NCBI GenBank assembly: GCA_026014745.1 | Contig: JAOZHS010000003.1 | Coordinates: 104,137-168,136, forward strand | DNA length: 64,000 nucleotides | Source of the DNA: Candidatus Bathyarchaeota archaeon | Lineage (GTDB): Archaea > Thermoproteota > Bathyarchaeia > Bathyarchaeales > Bathycorpusculaceae | Reading direction: 5' to 3' | In this document: one piece after another, positions 26,793 to 36,281 of the stretch | Layout: the number at the start of each line of letters is the position of its first letter | Position numbering within the stretch: position 1 is the stretch's first letter | The notes under the pieces: generated by a model | Database searches by the model: none | Told to the model about the DNA's origin: nothing | What the model saw: only the letters and a program-made list of their open reading frames with translations | Program-made: the position numbers and the translations under genes

Positions 26793-28732
26793 TGATACTT
26801 GAAGAATTCTCTGCATGGTTCGTCTGGGTAATCCCACTTATAGCAAGCCTATTCGTCCCAGTAATCGCGAAATACAGCGAAAAAGCACGCAACTACTTCG
26901 TCATGGCAATAGCCGCAGTTGTCTCCGTCTTAGCGCTCACCTTGGTCCCCGGCGTTTGGGGATTAGCACAGCCAAGCCACTACTACACCATAAACTGGCT
27001 ACCTGGCGTTGATGGCAGCAGCATCGCCGCAGGAGTCTACGTTGACCCGCTCAGCGTGCTATTTACCTGTCTAGTAGCATTCTTCGCACTCATAATCGCC
27101 ATTTACTCACAAGGCTACATGAAAGGCGAAGAAGGCCTAACCCGCTACTACTACCTATTGCTCCTCTTCATAGGCTCCATGATCGGCTTAGTTCTCGCCG
27201 ACAACATGCTCCAGATGTTCATCTTCTGGGAAATGGTCGGCTTATGCAGCTACGCCCTGATTTCCTTCTGGTACAAAAAACCCGAATCCATCCGTTCAGG
27301 TGTCAAAGTTTTCATCATGACCCGCATCGGCGACATCATGCTTCTCGCCGCCATCGGCATTCTCTTCTACATGTTTGGCACCTTCAGCTTCCGCGGCATA
27401 ATCAGCGGACTCGAAGCAGGCGGCTTCAACATCGATCTAATGGTGCTTGTTGCCTTCTTGGTTTTAGGCGGTGCAGTCGCAAAATCCGCACAGTTCCCAC
27501 TCTTCACTTGGCTCTATAGCGCAATGGAAGCCCCAACCTCAGTCAGTGCCCTCTTACACGCAGCCACCATGGTCAAAGCAGGCATCTACCTCCTCTCAAG
27601 ATTCATCCTAATATTCTCAGTCGCACCCACCCTAATCGCTGCACTCCAACTATCTTGGTTCCCAACAGTAGCATGGATAGGCGTCATAACCGCCTTCATA
27701 GGCGCCACATTAGGGCTCATGACAACCGACATCAAAGGAGTCCTCGCATACTCCACCGTGAGCCAAATTGGCTTCATGATGGCAGCGTTAGGCACAGCCA
27801 TGGCAACAACCTCTGACGTTTTCATGTCCACTGGATGGTTCGCAAGCCTCTTCCACATGGTCAGCCACGCTTTCTTCGAAGGTCTTGGATTCCTCCTTGC
27901 AGGTGGTATCATCCACGCTTTAGGCACTCGAGATATGCGTCTCATGGGTGGACTTCGAAAAGCCATGCCCATTTCCTTTGCGTTAATGTTCATAATGATA
28001 ATCACCACCAGCGGACTGCCGCCTTTTGCAGCCTTCTTTAGCAAGGGCTTAATCATCACCAGCGTCACCGATGCAGGTAGTCTTATCCAAACGATACTCA
28101 TCTACCTAAGCGCCGGCATTACCTTCGCTTACTGTTTGCGCATGTTCAGCTTAGTCTTTATGGGCAAACCATCAGAGCACATCCAAAAAATCCACGTTCA
28201 CGAAGCACCCAAAGTCATGCTCATTCCAGCCGCAATCTTAGCAGTACTCTGCATCGCTTGGGGTCTTGCACAGCCTTTAGTTGCAAGCTTTATGGATGTA
28301 GAGTTAGAAACCACCCTGCTGGGCGCATTTACCAGCCTTGAAACACCCATATTCCTAACGATGCTTGTCCCAATATTCTTCCTCGCCTACTACACGTACT
28401 ACAAGAACTGGAACGCCTTCCGAAAAGTCGCCGCAGGCAGAAACCCAATAACCATCACCCTAAACCACGCCTACTTCCTTGACGACTTCTACAACGCAAT
28501 CGCTAAAGGCATAAACGGCTTCTCAGCAGCGCTGACAAGAGTCGAAAACGCCTTGTTCTCGCGTTACCCTGACGAAGCAGGAACCAAAGTTGGCGAAGCA
28601 GCGGAGCCCGGACATGCAACGGTGCTCAAGAAAGGGCCCTCTGACTCATTTAGAAACTATGTTGCAGCCGCAGTGCTGGGCTTTGTGCTCATCATTGTGC
28701 TGATAATCTTAACATTAGGAATAGGAGCGTAA
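26792..28732 (+). CDS. nuoL: Complex I subunit L-like antiporter subunit
   Basis: 646 residues, fourteen or more helices. Antiporter-family landmarks: MFIFWEMVGLCSYALISFWYKKPE (TM5 Glu), GGAVAKSAQFPLFTWLYSAMEAPTSVSALLHAATMVKAG (TM7/8 Lys) and TTDIKGVLAYSTVSQIGFM. The C-terminal ~150 residues include a long amphipathic stretch (DDFYNAIAKGINGFSAAL) and a final helix, consistent with the lateral arm seen only in L. The distal proton- or sodium-pumping unit. Confidence 0.95.
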   Translation: MILEEFSAWFVWVIPLIASLFVPVIAKYSEKARNYFVMAIAAVVSVLALTLVPGVWGLAQPSHYYTINWLPGVDGSSIAAGVYVDPLSVLFTCLVAFFALIIAIYSQGYMKGEEGLTRYYYLLLLFIGSMIGLVLADNMLQMFIFWEMVGLCSYALISFWYKKPESIRSGVKVFIMTRIGDIMLLAAIGILFYMFGTFSFRGIISGLEAGGFNIDLMVLVAFLVLGGAVAKSAQFPLFTWLYSAMEAPTSVSALLHAATMVKAGIYLLSRFILIFSVAPTLIAALQLSWFPTVAWIGVITAFIGATLGLMTTDIKGVLAYSTVSQIGFMMAALGTAMATTSDVFMSTGWFASLFHMVSHAFFEGLGFLLAGGIIHALGTRDMRLMGGLRKAMPISFALMFIMIITTSGLPPFAAFFSKGLIITSVTDAGSLIQTILIYLSAGITFAYCLRMFSLVFMGKPSEHIQKIHVHEAPKVMLIPAAILAVLCIAWGLAQPLVASFMDVELETTLLGAFTSLETPIFLTMLVPIFFLAYYTYYKNWNAFRKVAAGRNPITITLNHAYFLDDFYNAIAKGINGFSAALTRVENALFSRYPDEAGTKVGEAAEPGHATVLKKGPSDSFRNYVAAAVLGFVLIIVLIILTLGIGA

Positions 28733-28737
28733 AAGAC

Positions 28738-30363
28738 ATGACACTACCCCTACTACTAGCAGTATTCGCACTCCCAACCGTAAGCATACCCTTCGTATAT
28801 TTAACGGGAAAGAAATCCCCCAAAGCAGCAGCAGTCTTTGTTGCCTTAATCGCCCTCATCAACATGGGGTTGGTCTTCGCAACAGTACCTGACATATTAA
28901 ACACAGGCAGCTACACCGAATCCTACACGTGGATTCCATCAGACCTCGGCGGAAGCACTGCACTTGCCCAATTCTCGCTGTTCGTAGACGGCATAAGCGC
29001 ATCCATTGCCCTCATCAGCTTAGTCCTCATATTCGTAGCATCAATCTACAGCATCAACTACATGTCAGGCAAAAAACACCTCGCAGCCTACTACGCGCTC
29101 CTCTGCATGCTCAGCGTCGGCTTAGTCGGCGTCTTCCTCACCAGCAACCTCATCTTATTCTACTTTTGCTGGGAACTAATGCTCGTACCCGCCTACTTCA
29201 TAGTCGGAGAATGGGGCTACCGCAACAGCTACAAATCCGCCTTCAAACTCTTCATATTCACCCACGCAGGCGCAGTCTTCGTGCTCTTAGGTATCGGAGC
29301 AATCTACTGGCTAACCGGCTACACAGATATGTTCCAAGCCCAAGCAGCTCTTGCAACCGCTGCACCCGATGTCATCAAATGGATACTTATTGCCCTGACC
29401 GCTGGGTTTGCAGTTAAAATGGCTGTATTCCCAGTCCACATGTGGCTACCCGATGCTCACTCTGAAGCACCCGCACCGATGTCTGCGTTACTTAGCGGTG
29501 TTATCATCAGCGCAGGAGCATACGCCATTATCCGCCTATCGTTTGGCGTTGTGTTTCCATCCGTAGGCGAAGCCTTTGGTGTACCCTTCCTACATGCCCT
29601 ATCCATAATCGGCATAATCACCGCATTCTTTGGTTCCCTACTCTCACTGGTAGCCAACGACATAAAACGCGTCATCGCATACTCAAGCATCGCGCACATG
29701 GGCTACATTATGTTTGGTCTCTCACTATTCCCACCAGCACTCGCAAGCGGAAACGTCGTGATGCTTGCCTCAGCAACATCCATAGCAATCGTCGGAACCG
29801 TGCTCCACATAATCACACACGCAGCCAGCAAAGGCCTCTTCTTCCTTACCGCAGGCGGCGTCATGCACCAAACCGAAAAACGCGACATCCGAGAAATGGG
29901 CGGCTTAGCAAGCAAAATGCCCTTCTCAGCAGTCTCTGGAACCATCGCAGCACTCAGCATCGCAGGCGCACCACCCCTAGCCTGCTTTATCAGTGAATTC
30001 TTCATATTCGTCGGCGCCATCCAAATCATCCAAGCAGGCGACAGCTTCTACATCTTCCCCACCGCAATCATGCTGGTTGCAACAGTCTTCTCCTTGGCTT
30101 ACTCGCTGCGATTTATCAGCAAAGTTTTCCTCGGCACAAGCAAAGACGAAGTCGGCGTCATAGATGAATCAGCCCACGGCGGCCACGAAGTAACAAGTTC
30201 AGAAACAGAAACACCTGTTGCAGAGCTTAAACACAAAATCGTCGACATCCCCAACTACATGAAACTGGCCCTCGCAATCCTGGTGGTCTTAGTCGTCGTC
30301 ATCGGCATCTACCCCACCTTCTTCATGAATCTAATACAAACAGTAACCTTCGGAGGGGTCTAA
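28738..30363 (+). CDS. nuoM: Complex I subunit M-like antiporter subunit
   Basis: 541 residues. Landmarks: NLILFYFCWELMLVPAYFIVGEWG (TM5 Glu), AVKMAVFPVHMWLPDAHSEAPAPMSALLSGVIISAGAY and VANDIKRVIAYSSIAHMGY. A hydrophilic loop near residue 470-500 (GVIDESAHGGHEVTSSETET) is longer than usual. Starts 5 bp after the L stop. The middle ion-pumping unit. Confidence 0.95.
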   Translation: MTLPLLLAVFALPTVSIPFVYLTGKKSPKAAAVFVALIALINMGLVFATVPDILNTGSYTESYTWIPSDLGGSTALAQFSLFVDGISASIALISLVLIFVASIYSINYMSGKKHLAAYYALLCMLSVGLVGVFLTSNLILFYFCWELMLVPAYFIVGEWGYRNSYKSAFKLFIFTHAGAVFVLLGIGAIYWLTGYTDMFQAQAALATAAPDVIKWILIALTAGFAVKMAVFPVHMWLPDAHSEAPAPMSALLSGVIISAGAYAIIRLSFGVVFPSVGEAFGVPFLHALSIIGIITAFFGSLLSLVANDIKRVIAYSSIAHMGYIMFGLSLFPPALASGNVVMLASATSIAIVGTVLHIITHAASKGLFFLTAGGVMHQTEKRDIREMGGLASKMPFSAVSGTIAALSIAGAPPLACFISEFFIFVGAIQIIQAGDSFYIFPTAIMLVATVFSLAYSLRFISKVFLGTSKDEVGVIDESAHGGHEVTSSETETPVAELKHKIVDIPNYMKLALAILVVLVVVIGIYPTFFMNLIQTVTFGGV

Positions 30364-30364
30364 G

Positions 30365-31855
30365 ATGGTTGAAATACTTACCGTACTACTACCCATAATC
30401 ACCTTCGTAATCGCAGCGCTACTAACCATACCCATATTCAAAATAATCCGCCGCAGCACTCACAAAACCGGTCTAACCGTAAGCTGGGTAGTTGTGGTCT
30501 TTGTTGTAGCGAGTTTATTTGTAGCAAACTTAGCGATCAACTATTACAGCGACCCAACAAGCATAAACATCGCCTTAGACGGCAGCACAGCCACCCCATT
30601 TGTTAGCAGCTTCCTAGTAGATGCCATATCCGTTTACATGGCCATCATAATGGTAGCCATAGCCGCAGTTGTCATGATTTACACAGTATTCTACATGAAC
30701 AGCAACGAGCGCCCTGCAGACCGTTACTTTGCCATAATGTTCATAACCACTGGCGCACTCATCGGCGCAGTTCTCGCAGGCGACCTGTTAACCTTCTTCA
30801 TATTCTGGGAAGCCGCCACCGCAGGCGCAGCTTTCTTGATGATGTACCGCAAAAACGCGTTCAGCCTCAATGCCACCATGAAATACCTCATCATGGTCAT
30901 CATCGCCTCCGCCTTCGTACTCTTCGGCTTATCCATAGTCTTTGGCATAACTGGCACCCTCAACTACCTCGCACTCAGCGGTGCAATAACCACCGCCGCG
31001 GCCTCAGACCAAGCCCTCCTAATCATTGCCTTCATATTCATTGCCGCAGGCTACGCAATTGAAGCCGCCATTGTACCCTTCCACTTCTGGCTACCCGACG
31101 CATACACTGCCGCACCCGCCCCCTCAGCATCCTTCCTATCCGCACTCGTAGACCAAGGCAGCTACTACATACTCATCCGCATCTTCCTCTACATCATCCT
31201 ACCCGGCGCAATCGACTGGACGCTTATGCTCGCCGTCTTAGCAGCCCTCACCATGATTGTCGGTAACATTTTCGCGCTCATACAAAACGACATCAAACGC
31301 TTAGTCGCATACATCTGTGTCGCAGACGTCGGCTACAACCTCGTCGCCATCTGCAGTGTAACTGCGCTTGGTGTTGCAGGAAACCTCTACTTCTTCCTCA
31401 TCGGCGGCATAACCACTGCACTCGCATTCATGGCAATCGGTATCATGAACAGTCACGGCTTCAAGACACTTGACGACTTCCACGGCTTAGGCAAAAAGAT
31501 GCCTTGGGCAAGCTTAGCGCTCATCATGGCAGGCTTATCCTTCGCAGGTGTTCCACCGCTGGGTGGCTTCATGGGCAAATACCTCGTCTTCACCTCCGCA
31601 ATCAGCGCCAACCTATCTTGGCTCGCCATCATCGGTGTCATCACCAGCGTACTGCAAACCGCTTACATATTCCGCCTCGTCAACATAATGTACGGCAAAC
31701 CAGCCAAAAACGACACCCCCGTCAAAGAAAACAAACGTATACTAATCCCCGTCTTTATACTCGTCGCCGCCATATTCCTGCTTGGTCTGTTCCCCAACGT
31801 CGTCTTAAACCTCATCAACCCAGTCATCAGCCAACTACCCTTCATAGTCCCATAA
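30365..31855 (+). CDS. nuoN: Complex I subunit N-like antiporter subunit
   Basis: 496 residues. Landmarks: TFFIFWEAATAGAAFLMMY (TM5 Glu), AAIVPFHFWLPDAYTAAPAPSASFLSALVDQGSYYIL and IQNDIKRLVAYICVADVGYNL. At the TM8 site where L has an HAAT..K segment this protein has LVDQG, so one expected lysine may be elsewhere. Last gene of the operon; no genes for NuoE, F, G or FpoF/FpoO follow. Confidence 0.93.
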   Translation: MVEILTVLLPIITFVIAALLTIPIFKIIRRSTHKTGLTVSWVVVVFVVASLFVANLAINYYSDPTSINIALDGSTATPFVSSFLVDAISVYMAIIMVAIAAVVMIYTVFYMNSNERPADRYFAIMFITTGALIGAVLAGDLLTFFIFWEAATAGAAFLMMYRKNAFSLNATMKYLIMVIIASAFVLFGLSIVFGITGTLNYLALSGAITTAAASDQALLIIAFIFIAAGYAIEAAIVPFHFWLPDAYTAAPAPSASFLSALVDQGSYYILIRIFLYIILPGAIDWTLMLAVLAALTMIVGNIFALIQNDIKRLVAYICVADVGYNLVAICSVTALGVAGNLYFFLIGGITTALAFMAIGIMNSHGFKTLDDFHGLGKKMPWASLALIMAGLSFAGVPPLGGFMGKYLVFTSAISANLSWLAIIGVITSVLQTAYIFRLVNIMYGKPAKNDTPVKENKRILIPVFILVAAIFLLGLFPNVVLNLINPVISQLPFIVP

Positions 31856-31946
31856 TCCTTGCCTCTTTTTTGGGCAATTCCTTTTCTGTTTTTGCTTTGT
31901 CGTAAACCACATAAACCTCCAGCAGTTTCTATAGCTCGGTGCCTCG

Positions 31947-33533
31947 ATGAAAAGAATGGTCGCTTGCTGTTTGGTCGCGTTTTTGGTTTGCAGTTTAGCC
32001 TTTGCTGCACCTGTGTATGTAGAGTTTGGGGCAGCCTCAACTGAGGTCACAAGCATAATCAGCTCAGACACGACATGGACGCGTGCTGGAAGCCCTTACG
32101 AACTTCACGGTCCAGTTGCAATACTTTACGATGTAACCTTAACGGTTCAGCAGGGCGTAACCATAAACATGCACGGTAACTACTTACAGGTTAACGGCAC
32201 CTTAATAGCTAAAGGTACCCTAACGGACAAGATTCTTTTTAATAATGGTTATATCGCCTTTACCGAATTAAGCCACGGTTGGGATGAACAAACAAAATCG
32301 GGCAGCATAATTGAAAACGCTGATTTTGTCGGATCATACGAGGACCATCCACGTTATTCTGCTCAAATAACCACAGAAGGGGCATCTCCAAAGTTGACTG
32401 GTCTCTCACTTAGTTCGCTTATGATTACTAAAGGCGGCGGTTCACAAACAATAACTAATAATTACGTAGGTTCCATGTGGGTTACGGGGTCGCAGGCAAT
32501 TTCTAATAATACCATTCGAACAGCTCGATTTAGCGGGAGCCAAAACATATTCAACAACTACATTGATATTCTAAAAACCGATGGTTCACAAGTAATTTCT
32601 GGTAACGTAATCAAAGACTTACGAATCGAGGGGACTCCAACAGTTTACAACAATGAAATCGGAAATAATGTGCCCGAACTTATCACCACCACCGCCTCTC
32701 TGACAATGAGTGGCAACGCCACAATCTCCTCCAACATTATCTACGATGGAATAAGCGCCGGTGCTGGTTCTCCGATAATCTGGAACAACACCATAACTTA
32801 TACCCCTTCAGGCTACGACCAACAAAATCAAGCTGCCCTCAACCTATCACCTCAATGTAACGCTATTGTAAGTAACAACCGCATAACAGGTATGTCTGCT
32901 TCGATTCCTGACTATGAATCGCTAGGCATGCGTCCCGACCGTGGACCCTACTACACTTACTATGGCATAACCTGCAACAATAACCAAAACATCATAAACA
33001 ATGAAATTTCAGGTTGTACCAAAGCAAGCATCCTAGTCTATGGAAACGCTACTATACAAAAAAACATCTTCCACGACAAAGGCGTAATCCTTGACGCCTC
33101 AAATGCGCAGATTAACTTTAACAATTTCGAAGATGACTCTGGGCTCTATCTTTGGGAACACGCACAAGGAAACATCGATGCAGCCAACAACTGGTGGGGG
33201 ACAACCGACACCGCCAAAATCGACCAAGTAATCTATGATTTCACCGACGACTTCAATTTGGCCACCGTAAACTATCAACCCATCTTGAATGCGCCCAATT
33301 CACAAGCAGGACTGGACCTAACCACGCCCATGCCAACTCCCGTCCCCACAGCTACTTCAACCCCAACAAATCCGCCCCAGACCCCCACGGTTACAACCGG
33401 GGAATCCAGCAGTCACCTCTTCGGCAGTCTCATCAGCCTCGATTTGGAGCAAACCGCCATAATCGCGTTGGTTGTGGTTGTTGCGGCGTTGGTGGTTGTT
33501 GTTGTGGTGTTGTTGCGGACAAGACGAGTCTAA
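31947..33533 (+). CDS. Secreted, anchored beta-helix protein
   Basis: 528 residues. Signal peptide ~1-21 (MVACCLVAFLVCSLAFAAP). Residues ~60-430 are a right-handed beta-helix with many short Asn-rich turns (TITNNYVG, QAISNNTIRT, QNIFNNYID, ATISSNIIYDG), as in NosD/pectate-lyase-fold proteins. It ends with ANNWWGTTD, a frequent beta-helix cap. A Thr/Pro stalk (TPMPTPVPTATSTPTNPP) precedes a C-terminal helix and RTRRV. Displayed outside the cell; possibly carbohydrate-binding. It starts ~90 bp after the nuoN-like gene but is probably separately transcribed. Confidence 0.85.
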   Translation: MKRMVACCLVAFLVCSLAFAAPVYVEFGAASTEVTSIISSDTTWTRAGSPYELHGPVAILYDVTLTVQQGVTINMHGNYLQVNGTLIAKGTLTDKILFNNGYIAFTELSHGWDEQTKSGSIIENADFVGSYEDHPRYSAQITTEGASPKLTGLSLSSLMITKGGGSQTITNNYVGSMWVTGSQAISNNTIRTARFSGSQNIFNNYIDILKTDGSQVISGNVIKDLRIEGTPTVYNNEIGNNVPELITTTASLTMSGNATISSNIIYDGISAGAGSPIIWNNTITYTPSGYDQQNQAALNLSPQCNAIVSNNRITGMSASIPDYESLGMRPDRGPYYTYYGITCNNNQNIINNEISGCTKASILVYGNATIQKNIFHDKGVILDASNAQINFNNFEDDSGLYLWEHAQGNIDAANNWWGTTDTAKIDQVIYDFTDDFNLATVNYQPILNAPNSQAGLDLTTPMPTPVPTATSTPTNPPQTPTVTTGESSSHLFGSLISLDLEQTAIIALVVVVAALVVVVVVLLRTRRV

Positions 33534-33613
33534 TCGTTGATTAGTCTGTCTTTTAAATCCTCGCTGTGAGGAGTAGGCTGTTGTTTTTTCGCGGTATCAT
33601 AAAGTGTGGTTGG

Positions 33614-33687
33614 TGGGCCGTACCGGATTTGAACCGGTGATCTTCGCCGCGTGAGGGCGACGTCCTAGCCAGCTAGACTAACGGCCC
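33614..33687 (-). tRNA. tRNA-Val (CAC)
   Basis: On the minus strand: acceptor GGGCCGT/ACGGCCC, D-arm GTCT/GGAC, anticodon stem TCGCC/GGCGA with loop CTCACGC (anticodon CAC), T-arm ACCGG/CCGGT with TTCAAAT, discriminator A. CCA is encoded (33613-33611). The D-stem pairing is partly non-canonical; the rest pairs fully. Confidence 0.94.
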
Positions 33688-34077
33688 AAAGCTTGAGAGT
33701 CACAATAAATAGTGTCCCTTCATAAAACCTTTACCACACCAACACATAAACTACACGTCATCGGAGAAAAATGCTTTGACCTATGGAGCCTTTAGTGAAC
33801 ATAAACATGACGGAATATTGCTCTTTGTCTGCTTCTTTGGCAGCTCAATGCTAGGTTATGTGCTGGCTAATTTGATGCATTTTACTATTTAGCACATTAA
33901 CATCAATCCAGGCAGTTTTTATTTCATTTTTAGACAGCGTCAACTGTTACTTCGTTTAGTTAGGCAAAAAAATGTTTAGAAAATTATCAAGTTAATGCTA
34001 ACTTGGTTGCCGTACACACTTCTGATGCACTGCTTTTAATTAATTGTCAACTCTTGATAAACTCCATATATCAGGAT
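33688..34077. other. Gene-free interval, nothing recognised
   Basis: AT-rich sequence between tRNA-Val and the promoter of the gene at 34149. No open frame, repeat or RNA motif was recognised. Confidence 0.5.
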
Positions 34078-34085
34078 TTTAAATA
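34078..34085 (+). promoter_or_regulatory. TATA box
   Basis: TTTAAATA lies ~64 bp before the ATG at 34149. The predicted transcript would begin near 34108 and include the AAAGGAG ribosome binding site at 34134-34140. Confidence 0.5.
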
Positions 34086-34148
34086 CTAGAATGCTAAGAA
34101 TATCCTTTAAATCCAAAAGCAATCGATTGGATGAAAGGAGAAGAAAAA

Positions 34149-34775
34149 ATGAAAAATCGAAAATCAATGCTTACCATATTAACATTGCTAATTGCAGTAG
34201 CATTGGTAGCTGTGCCACTCGTAGCTGCAGCCCCTCCAGAACCAACATACGCAACAGCAAACGTTGACGGCAACACCTCAGAATGGAACCTTACCAACGA
34301 CTTCTTCGCTGACATGCACAGAGCAGGAAAAGCAGACAAAGATGTTCTAGGCAGCGCATACCTTCGTTACGATACCAGCACTAGTACCCTGTATGTGCTT
34401 GTGCTCAACAATGCAGGCATTATCGGTATAGACAGCGCTGATGATGCATTTGTAAAAATCGACGGATCTAAAATGGTTGATGCTGATTACGGCGATGACG
34501 GAAACGCACCAGACTTTGCATGGGTTACTTCAGGCGGCGACATCATCGGTTACGAAGCATCCTTCAGTTTAGCTCCAGGAGAATACACCATTCTCATACA
34601 CCTAAACGTTGATGACGGCGTCCAAACACAGGCTCAAACATCCTCAACACTAAAGACCGGAACCCCCCTATTTGTAGTCCCTGAATACGCTCTGGGCGCA
34701 TTAGCAGCGATGGGTGCATCTGCAGCAGCATTCGTAGTTTTCAAAGCAAAAAACAAGCCTCTTAAACTACTCTAA
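34149..34775 (+). CDS. Secreted protein with VPEYALG C-terminal sorting-like signal
   Basis: 208 residues from the ATG at 34149. This start is preferred to 34131 because AAAGGAG (34134-34140) lies at the correct distance from it and inside the longer frame. Signal peptide ~1-27 (MLTILTLLIAVALVAVPLVAAA). The middle (~28-170) looks like a DOMON/CBM9-like beta-sandwich (DGNTSEWNLTNDFF, LRYDTSTSTLYVLVL, GYEASFSL). The C-terminus is VVPEYALG, a helix, then FKAKNKPLKLL. The same arrangement ends the protein at 40555. Likely surface-attached. Confidence 0.8.
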   Translation: MKNRKSMLTILTLLIAVALVAVPLVAAAPPEPTYATANVDGNTSEWNLTNDFFADMHRAGKADKDVLGSAYLRYDTSTSTLYVLVLNNAGIIGIDSADDAFVKIDGSKMVDADYGDDGNAPDFAWVTSGGDIIGYEASFSLAPGEYTILIHLNVDDGVQTQAQTSSTLKTGTPLFVVPEYALGALAAMGASAAAFVVFKAKNKPLKLL

Positions 34776-34776
34776 A

Positions 34777-34797
34777 CCTTTTCTTTTTTTTATTTTT
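34777..34797 (+). terminator. T-rich terminator
   Basis: A dense T-run region (T8 and T5) directly after the stop at 34775. Confidence 0.45.
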
Positions 34798-34966
34798 CAA
34801 TAACTTTTTAGTTGATTTCTTGAAGCACTTGATTGCGCCATTTCATCGCAGCTTTTTCTTTAATCATCACGCTTTTTATGCAACCTGTTGGGGACGGCGT
34901 GACCTGTGTCAGAAACATTTAAAACACTAAAGTTCATCTCTGGATGTGGTACTCCCAGAATTGTGT

Positions 34967-35040
34967 GCCGAGGTAGCTCAGCCTGGGAGAGCGCTCGGCT
35001 GAAGACCGAGTCGTCGCATGTTCAAACCCTGCCCTCGGCA
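34967..35040 (+). tRNA. tRNA-Phe (GAA), integration target
   Basis: Acceptor GCCGAGG/CCTCGGC, D-arm GCTC/GAGC, anticodon stem CTCGG/CCGAG with loop CTGAAGA (anticodon GAA), T-arm GCATG/CCTGC with TTCAAAC, discriminator A, encoded CCA at 35041-35043. The T-stem has a U-C mismatch at its second pair from the loop. The 3' end (35023-35043) is repeated exactly at 40452-40472, bounding the integrated element. Confidence 0.95.
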
Positions 35041-35043
35041 CCA
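35023..35043 (+). repeat. attL: tRNA-Phe 3' end direct repeat
   Basis: A 21-bp exact direct repeat of 40452-40472, ending in CTCGGCACCA. It covers part of the T-loop, the T-stem 3' side, the acceptor 3' strand and CCA. The next ~28 bp after each copy are also similar but not identical (both contain ATAAACCTGCG). Confidence 0.9.
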
Positions 35044-35086
35044 TCCCATTACTTTGGAATAAACCTGCGGCACCATTAAATAGGGT

Positions 35087-36262
35087 CTAAATGCGTTTTC
35101 GGAAGAACTGTAACCCATTCTTCTCGGTTACAAATTCAAAGCCAAGAGTTACCAAATCACATATTTCCTTGGGTGTCTGAGCAATCTTACAAACGTATTG
35201 ATTGTCCTCTTCAATGTTCAACAGTTGAGTATATAGCAACGTGTTTTTGATGTTCTTGTGTCCAAGGGTCTGCATGACGTGAAGGATGTCTTTTGTCTTG
35301 TGGTATTCAGTCGAACCTTTCCAATGTCGCAGTGTATGGAAGGTTATTTTATTAAGCCGTGGGTTTGCCAGTTTTTTTGCGAGCCTTTTACGTTGTTTTT
35401 CGTATGTTCGTCTAAGATTGTTTAGGTTTTTATAAGTGACGAAAATGCGTAGTTCTGTTTTTTCGATGTTATGAAGCATATCGAGCAGCTTGTTTTGCAT
35501 TCGGAAAACCCGTGGATTGCTGTTTTTTTCGGCTATAATGCTGATTGTGCGTCCTTCAAAGTCAATGTCTGTCCATTCTAAGCGGTAGATTTCGCCAGCC
35601 CTTGCACCCGTATCTTTGCCTATCTGTAGGAAAAGCGCTATTTCCTTGTTTACGCCAGCTATAACGTCATCGATTTCTCTTTCTTGGGGTATGAATGGTA
35701 GCTGTCTTATTGCTTTGTATCGTGGACGTTGCCATTTTAGTCCTACCCATTTTGCGTATAAGTCATATGCGAACACAGCGACTTCTTTCATCGAATCTTT
35801 CCATTTGTCCTGCTTTGCTATCGTTTCCTTGACGCTTTCAGGGTTGTTTAGGTCAGCACCAAGAGCTATGAGTCTGCGTAGCCTTACGCCTCTGCTTATA
35901 ATGGTTGTTTCTTTGTAGCCTTGCTTTTTCATATACCATAGAAATTCCAGTATCCGTGCTTCAGAGCTTGATTTGATAGTGGTTGATTCTCCCGCAACAG
36001 TCTTGTTTTCTGTTGCAGCGTCCAATTTTTTCGCCTCTAATATAGCGCATAATTGGCTGAATCCATTAGTGGCAATGTCTAGATTTAAGGCTTTAGGATT
36101 AATGCTGAAACGAAAACCACATTCTCGACAGATAAAACGTTGAATAGAACCAAGACCTGTCTCCCTTATACCATCTTTCCAATTTTTTGTGCTTTTACAA
36201 TTAGGGCATTCTCTACTTGCCTTTTCACCTCCACTCAGGTCTATTTGAGCAGTCAACTCCAA
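35087..36262 (-). CDS. Tyrosine recombinase / integrase with N-terminal zinc ribbon
   Basis: 391 residues. A zinc ribbon (Cys19, Cys22, Cys45, Cys48) opens the protein; residues ~100-185 are the core-binding domain. The catalytic residues are Arg221 (TGARAGEI), Lys246 (AEKNSNPR), His309 and Arg312 (HTLRH), His335 (LGHKN) and Tyr344 (LLYTQL). All are present, so the enzyme should be active. It would integrate the element at tRNA-Phe by recombining the 21-bp repeats. Unlike SSV-type integrases, the gene is not split by integration. Confidence 0.93.
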   Translation of the reverse strand: MELTAQIDLSGGEKASRECPNCKSTKNWKDGIRETGLGSIQRFICRECGFRFSINPKALNLDIATNGFSQLCAILEAKKLDAATENKTVAGESTTIKSSSEARILEFLWYMKKQGYKETTIISRGVRLRRLIALGADLNNPESVKETIAKQDKWKDSMKEVAVFAYDLYAKWVGLKWQRPRYKAIRQLPFIPQEREIDDVIAGVNKEIALFLQIGKDTGARAGEIYRLEWTDIDFEGRTISIIAEKNSNPRVFRMQNKLLDMLHNIEKTELRIFVTYKNLNNLRRTYEKQRKRLAKKLANPRLNKITFHTLRHWKGSTEYHKTKDILHVMQTLGHKNIKNTLLYTQLLNIEEDNQYVCKIAQTPKEICDLVTLGFEFVTEKNGLQFFRKRI

Positions 36263-36281
36263 GAACCTCGTAAGTCAGCGA

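Noticed and set aside
27586-28101. Long antisense frames within the complex I operon (also 28929-29417)
   Set aside because: They are shadows of GC-biased codon use in membrane protein genes; the sense strand shows clear families.
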